From Pararhizobium capsulatum DSM 1112 (GTDB taxonomy: Bacteria > Pseudomonadota > Alphaproteobacteria > Rhizobiales > Rhizobiaceae): a DNA stretch of 64,000 nt. The DNA lies in the NCBI RefSeq assembly GCF_030814475.1, contig NZ_JAUSVF010000001.1, forward strand, positions 1,447,001-1,511,000. The letters are read 5' to 3'. How positions within the stretch are numbered: position 1 is the first letter of the stretch; each line of letters starts with the position of its first letter. Position numbers and translations under genes: made by a program. This document shows, piece by piece, positions 60,381 to 64,000 of this stretch. Under the pieces are notes generated by a model. The model saw nothing but the letters and a program-made list of their open reading frames with translations, ran no database searches and was not told the DNA's origin.

Positions 60381-61640
60381 GTGACGACGAGAGAGATACA
60401 TCAGGCAATTGAAACGGTATTCCGCATCGAGCGGGCAAGGCTGATCGGCGGCCTCGCCCGGATGGTGAGGGACATCGGTCTAGCCGAGGAGCTGGCGCAG
60501 GATGCCCTCGTGATCGCGCTTTCCGAATGGCCGAAGACCGGGGTTCCGGCAAATCCGGGGGCTTGGCTGACGGCCGCCGCCAAGAGGCGGGCAATCGATG
60601 GTTTCCGCCGTCGCGAAATGCAGGCGCGAAAGCATGCCGAGATCGGCCGTGACATCGAGAGCGAGCAGGCATCGGGTGTCGAGCACATCGAGGCCGCCAT
60701 GGACGACGATATCGGCGACGAACTCTTAAGCCTGATCTTCACTGCCTGCCATCCGGTGTTGTCGCCAGAGGCGCGTGCAGCCCTGACGTTGCGGTTGATC
60801 GGCGGGCTGACGGCGCAAGAGATCGCCCGCGCCTTCCTCTCCAGCGAAGCCACCATCGCTCAGCGCATCGTCCGCGCCAAGAAGACCATTGCCAAGGCGG
60901 ATCTCGTCTATGAGGTTCCACGCGGCGAAGAGCGGCGGGCGCGGCTGGAATCAGTGCTGTCGGTGATCTATCTGATCTTCAACGAGGGCTATGCCGCGAC
61001 CAGCGGACCGGACCTGATACGCCCGACGCTCTCTCTTGAGGCGCAACGCCTGGGCCGCATCCTTGCAGGCCTGATGCCAAACGAACCGGAGGTGTTCGGC
61101 CTGCTCGCACTCATGGAGTTACAGTCCTCCCGTTTTGCCGCCCGCGTCGGCGCGGACGGCCTGCCGGTGCCGCTCGATAAACAGAACCGGGCCAGATGGG
61201 ACCGCCTGGCGATCCGCCGCGGTCTGGCTGCCCTTGAACACGCCCATGCACTTGGCGGCGCGTCAGGACCTCACGTGCTCCAGGCCGATCTCGCCGCCTG
61301 TCATGCAAGGGCGCTGAAGGCAGAGGATACGGACTGGGAAAGGATTGCCGGCCTTTATGACCGGCTTGTCGAGGTCATGCCGTCACCGGTCGTCGAGCTC
61401 AATCGCGCCGTTGCCTACACCATGGCTTTCGGCCCGGATGCTGGCCTGGAGATCGTCGAAGGGATCGAGAAGAGCGGTGCGCTTGCCAACTACGCCCTGC
61501 TGCCGGCGGCCAAAGGAGACTTCCTCTTCCGCGCGAACCGCTTGTCGGAAGCGAAAGTGAAATTCCAGGAAGCGGCGGCGCTGAGCAAGAATGAGAAGGA
61601 AAAGGTCTTCTTGCTTATACGTGCCGCCGATTGTCGTTAG
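60381..61640 (+). CDS. ECF sigma factor, ECF42-like, with C-terminal extension
   Basis: This 419-residue protein begins with GTG and has sigma region 2 (GLAEELAQDALVIALSEWP, ANPGAWLTAAAKRRAIDGFRRR) and region 4 (LTLRLIGGLTAQEIARAFLS, AQRIVRAKKTI). From about residue 185 there is a long TPR-like C-terminal domain (SVLSVIYLIFNEGYAATSGPDLIRP, AALEHAHALGGASGPHVLQAD). The extension replaces an anti-sigma factor in the ECF42 group. The YCII gene ahead of it is the typical partner. Confidence 0.93.
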   Translation: MTTREIHQAIETVFRIERARLIGGLARMVRDIGLAEELAQDALVIALSEWPKTGVPANPGAWLTAAAKRRAIDGFRRREMQARKHAEIGRDIESEQASGVEHIEAAMDDDIGDELLSLIFTACHPVLSPEARAALTLRLIGGLTAQEIARAFLSSEATIAQRIVRAKKTIAKADLVYEVPRGEERRARLESVLSVIYLIFNEGYAATSGPDLIRPTLSLEAQRLGRILAGLMPNEPEVFGLLALMELQSSRFAARVGADGLPVPLDKQNRARWDRLAIRRGLAALEHAHALGGASGPHVLQADLAACHARALKAEDTDWERIAGLYDRLVEVMPSPVVELNRAVAYTMAFGPDAGLEIVEGIEKSGALANYALLPAAKGDFLFRANRLSEAKVKFQEAAALSKNEKEKVFLLIRAADCR

Positions 61641-61643
61641 GAT

Positions 61644-62096
61644 TCAATCCCGCCGTTCCCGAAAGAACTCCCTGAGAATGGCGCTTGCCTCGCTTTCGGC
61701 CATGCCGGAATAGACATCCGGCTGGTGGTGGCAGGTGGGCTGACGATAGAAGCGAACGCCGTTGTCGACGCCGCCGCCCTTCGGATCCTCCGCCCCATAG
61801 TAAAGACGCCGGATGCGGGCAAAGGAGATCGCCGCGGTGCACATGGTGCAGGGTTCGAGCGTGACGTAGAGATCGGCATCGATCAGCCGCTCGGAGCCCA
61901 GTTTCGCGGATGCCTCCCGAATGGCTTCGATCTCTGCATGGGAGGATATATCGTTGAGCTCACGGGTGCGGTTTCCAGCGCGCCCGATGACCTCGCCGGC
62001 ATGCACGACGACAGCACCGATCGGTACTTCACCGCGTTCGCCGGCGCGGCGGGCCTCGTCGAGCGCCAATTCCATGAAACGATTGCGGTCAGTCAT
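61644..62096 (-). CDS. tadA: tRNA-specific adenosine deaminase
   Basis: TadA converts A34 of tRNA-Arg(ACG) to inosine. The 150-residue deaminase has the zinc site HAEIEAIREA (His and catalytic Glu) and PCTMCTAAI (two Cys). It converges on the ECF sigma gene with a 3 bp gap and is divergent from the pseudouridine synthase (77 bp), an arrangement known in rhizobia. Confidence 0.95.
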   Translation of the reverse strand: MTDRNRFMELALDEARRAGERGEVPIGAVVVHAGEVIGRAGNRTRELNDISSHAEIEAIREASAKLGSERLIDADLYVTLEPCTMCTAAISFARIRRLYYGAEDPKGGGVDNGVRFYRQPTCHHQPDVYSGMAESEASAILREFFRERRD

Positions 62097-62173
62097 CCGG
62101 AAGACCCGTGATATTTTCTCTTAACCCTTGGCCCCCGACCTGATAGGACAGCCTCAAAAGGCAGGCAACACAA

Positions 62174-64000
62174 ATGACACCCAAAGACAAGTCCGAACGC
62201 CCCGGAGCCAAGCGCGCCGGCCAGGCGAGCAAATTCTCCGCAGGCAAGCCTCGGAGCGACAAGCCCTATGGCGACAAGGCCGACAGGGCTGACAAACCCT
62301 ATGGCGCAAAGCCCTTCGGCGATAAGCCGCGCGGCGGCAAGCCCGTGGGCGCAAAATCCGCACCCCGCTCGCCGAAGCCGGAAGCAGACGCAGACAGGCC
62401 GCGTCGACCACGGCCGGCGGCTGCCGAAACAGCTTCGGCAGCGCCCGATGAGCCGCAGCGCATTTCCAAGATCCTTGCCCGCGTCGGCGTCGCGTCACGC
62501 CGCGATATCGAGCGCATGATCATGGAAGGTCGTGTTTCGCTCAACGGCAAGGTGCTGGATTCGCCTGTTGTAAACGTGACGCTGGCGGATAAGATCGAAG
62601 TCGACGGGCAGCCGATCCGCGGTATCGAGCGTACACGCCTCTGGCTCTATCACAAGCCGGCCGGGCTGGTGACCACGAATTCCGATCCGGAAGGCCGTGC
62701 CACCGTGTTCGACCGCCTGCCGGAAGACCTGCCGCGCGTTCTCTCCATCGGCCGCCTCGACATCAACACCGAAGGCCTGCTGCTGCTGACCAATGACGGC
62801 GGTCTCGCCCGCGTGCTCGAACTGCCCGCCACCGGCTGGCTGCGCCGCTACCGCGTGCGCGCCCACGGCGAGATCGACCAGGCTGGCCTCGACAAGCTGA
62901 AGGACGGCATCGCCGTCGACGGCGTGCTCTATGGCAGCATCGAAGCGACGCTCGACAAGGTTCAGGGTTCCAACGTCTGGATCACCATGGGTCTTCGCGA
63001 AGGCAAGAACCGCGAGATCAAGAACGTGCTCGGCGCGCTCGGCCTCGAGGTCAATCGCCTGATCCGCATTTCCTACGGTCCGTTCCAGCTCGGTGAACTG
63101 GCGGAAGGCCACGCCCAGGAAATCCGCGGCCGCACGCTGCGCGACCAGCTGGGGCCGCGCCTGATCGAAGACGCCAAGGCCAATTTTGAAGCGCCTATCT
63201 TCGATGCCGCGCCGGAAGAGGAAGAGAAGCCGAAGAAGACTGAGCGTCCCGCATGGGGAGGCGAGGACCGCGGAGGGTTCCGTGAGAAGCCGTCCGACAA
63301 ACGCGAACGCGCGCTGTCGCGCCTCGACACGCGCCGTGATGAACGTGGCGGTGGCCGTCCGGATCGCAAGGGCGGTCGTGACGAAGCTCCATCCTTTGCA
63401 GATCGGCCGAAGCGCGAACCGGCTCACCGTGCCCGCAAGACCAACGTCTGGATGGCGCCGGGCGCTCGCCCCGTTGCCGAAAAGAAACCGAAGGGCACCG
63501 AAGCCGCTGCAGCCGATACGCCGCTGCGCCGCGAACGCCCGGAAGGCGCGCCGAAGTCGAAGCGCTACGGCCGTAACAACGAAGGACAGCTGGTGAAGTC
63601 GGGTCGCAAGTTTGATCCGGATCGCAAGCGGCCCTCCAGCATGGATCGGCCCGACAGCGGCCCACGCGTCGTCGTCAAGCGCGCGGAAGACGACAACGAC
63701 TGGATCCGTGGCGAGGAAGCTCCGCAGCGTGACGATCGTCGCGATGGCGGTGACCGCAAGCGCGGCTTCGGCGGTGACGACCGCAAGCCCCGTGATTTCG
63801 GTGATCGCCCGCCGCGCCGCGAAGGTGCAGGCGGCTTTTCGGATCGCGCCCGTGGAGATCGCCCGGACGGAGAGCGTCCGCGCAAGCCGTTTGGTGACAA
63901 GCCTGCTGGCGGCAGGCCGTTCCGTGAGGGTGGCGACCGCAAGCCGAGAGACTTCGGCGATCGGCCGGAAGGTGATCGTCCGCGGGGCAAAAGCTTTGGC
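62174..64000 (+). CDS. RluB-type rRNA pseudouridine synthase, partial at the right edge
   Basis: At least 609 codons are open to the window edge. After a Lys/Gly-rich N-terminus there is an S4 domain (RISKILARVGVASRRDIERM, about residue 96), then the RsuA/RluB catalytic domain with GRLDINTEGLLLLTNDGG (catalytic Asp) and GLREGKNREIKNV. From about residue 335 the tail is low-complexity: Arg, Asp, Gly, Lys and Pro repeats such as DRKPRDFGDRP. It should isomerise a uridine of 23S rRNA. The tail is longer than the usual family length. Confidence 0.9.
   Translation, partial: MTPKDKSERPGAKRAGQASKFSAGKPRSDKPYGDKADRADKPYGAKPFGDKPRGGKPVGAKSAPRSPKPEADADRPRRPRPAAAETASAAPDEPQRISKILARVGVASRRDIERMIMEGRVSLNGKVLDSPVVNVTLADKIEVDGQPIRGIERTRLWLYHKPAGLVTTNSDPEGRATVFDRLPEDLPRVLSIGRLDINTEGLLLLTNDGGLARVLELPATGWLRRYRVRAHGEIDQAGLDKLKDGIAVDGVLYGSIEATLDKVQGSNVWITMGLREGKNREIKNVLGALGLEVNRLIRISYGPFQLGELAEGHAQEIRGRTLRDQLGPRLIEDAKANFEAPIFDAAPEEEEKPKKTERPAWGGEDRGGFREKPSDKRERALSRLDTRRDERGGGRPDRKGGRDEAPSFADRPKREPAHRARKTNVWMAPGARPVAEKKPKGTEAAAADTPLRRERPEGAPKSKRYGRNNEGQLVKSGRKFDPDRKRPSSMDRPDSGPRVVVKRAEDDNDWIRGEEAPQRDDRRDGGDRKRGFGGDDRKPRDFGDRPPRREGAGGFSDRARGDRPDGERPRKPFGDKPAGGRPFREGGDRKPRDFGDRPEGDRPRGKSFG

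Overview
The window is a 64 kb piece of a high-GC alphaproteobacterial chromosome, most likely from the family Rhizobiaceae (Rhizobium, Agrobacterium or Neorhizobium type). The reasons are the gene repertoire (ATP synthase zeta inhibitor, HisZ with short-form HisG, CIRCE-controlled groESL, ChrB-like sulfurtransferase with ChrA, ECF sigma with a YCII partner, a UDP-glucuronate epimerase of the LpsL type), the frequent GTG/TTG starts, and short palindromic intergenic repeats of the kind common in rhizobia. The species is not resolved. No phage, plasmid-replication, symbiosis or CRISPR locus is visible; the only complete insertion sequence is one IS5-type element.

Layout. 1-1.7 kb: start of a kdp potassium-pump operon, running off the left edge, with two micro-ORFs ahead of kdpA. 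1.9-3.7 kb: divergent SDR and LysR genes. 3.7-6.4 kb: tRNA-Gln(CTG), a sugar transferase and a nucleotide-sugar epimerase, both for surface polysaccharide. 6.7-9.5 kb: Ppx/GppA phosphatase, rlmE and a VOC protein in one unit. 9.6-14.7 kb: PhoX-type phosphatase, an MFS exporter, an exported metallo-beta-lactamase-fold hydrolase and the ATP synthase zeta inhibitor. 14.7-16.0 kb: the IS element. 16.3-20.6 kb: guaB, a MAPEG protein, 3-hydroxybutyrate dehydrogenase and an exported dienelactone hydrolase-like protein. 20.9-28.1 kb: LysR, a DUF1127 protein, then a leftward series (DUF937, gshA, rsmE, Pi transporter, Nudix). 28.3-35.8 kb: a FadR-type regulator, DUF3422, LysR and the glycolate oxidase genes glcDEF. 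35.9-40.8 kb: two L,D-transpeptidases, tag, a DUF305 protein with a His/Cys-rich exported neighbour, a small PAS-like protein, and a divergent XRE plus unknown gene pair. 40.9-47.6 kb: hisS-hisZ-hisG, a methyltransferase relic, a glutathione transferase, a ferredoxin-reductase-like flavoprotein and a second copy of the PAS-like protein. 48.1-52.7 kb: groESL with CIRCE, divergent from a chromate-resistance pair. 52.8-58.2 kb: HAD hydrolase, ribF, an antitoxin-like orphan and ileS. 58.3-64 kb: lipoprotein, GNAT, YCII plus ECF sigma, tadA, and an RluB-type pseudouridine synthase running off the right edge.

Most of the window is ordinary core chromosome. The points most worth a second look are: (1) two paralogous small single-domain PAS-like proteins 7 kb apart, one of them divergent from an XRE regulator plus an unrecognised protein; (2) a duplicated 3' end of groEL with an 80 bp palindromic insert between the copies; (3) a 23 bp operator-like motif shared by the FadR-type regulator promoter and the glcDEF promoter; (4) short patches of foreign-looking codon use inside hisS and ileS; (5) a methyltransferase relic keeping only its two ends; and (6) palindromic repeats sitting inside the glc and his operons.
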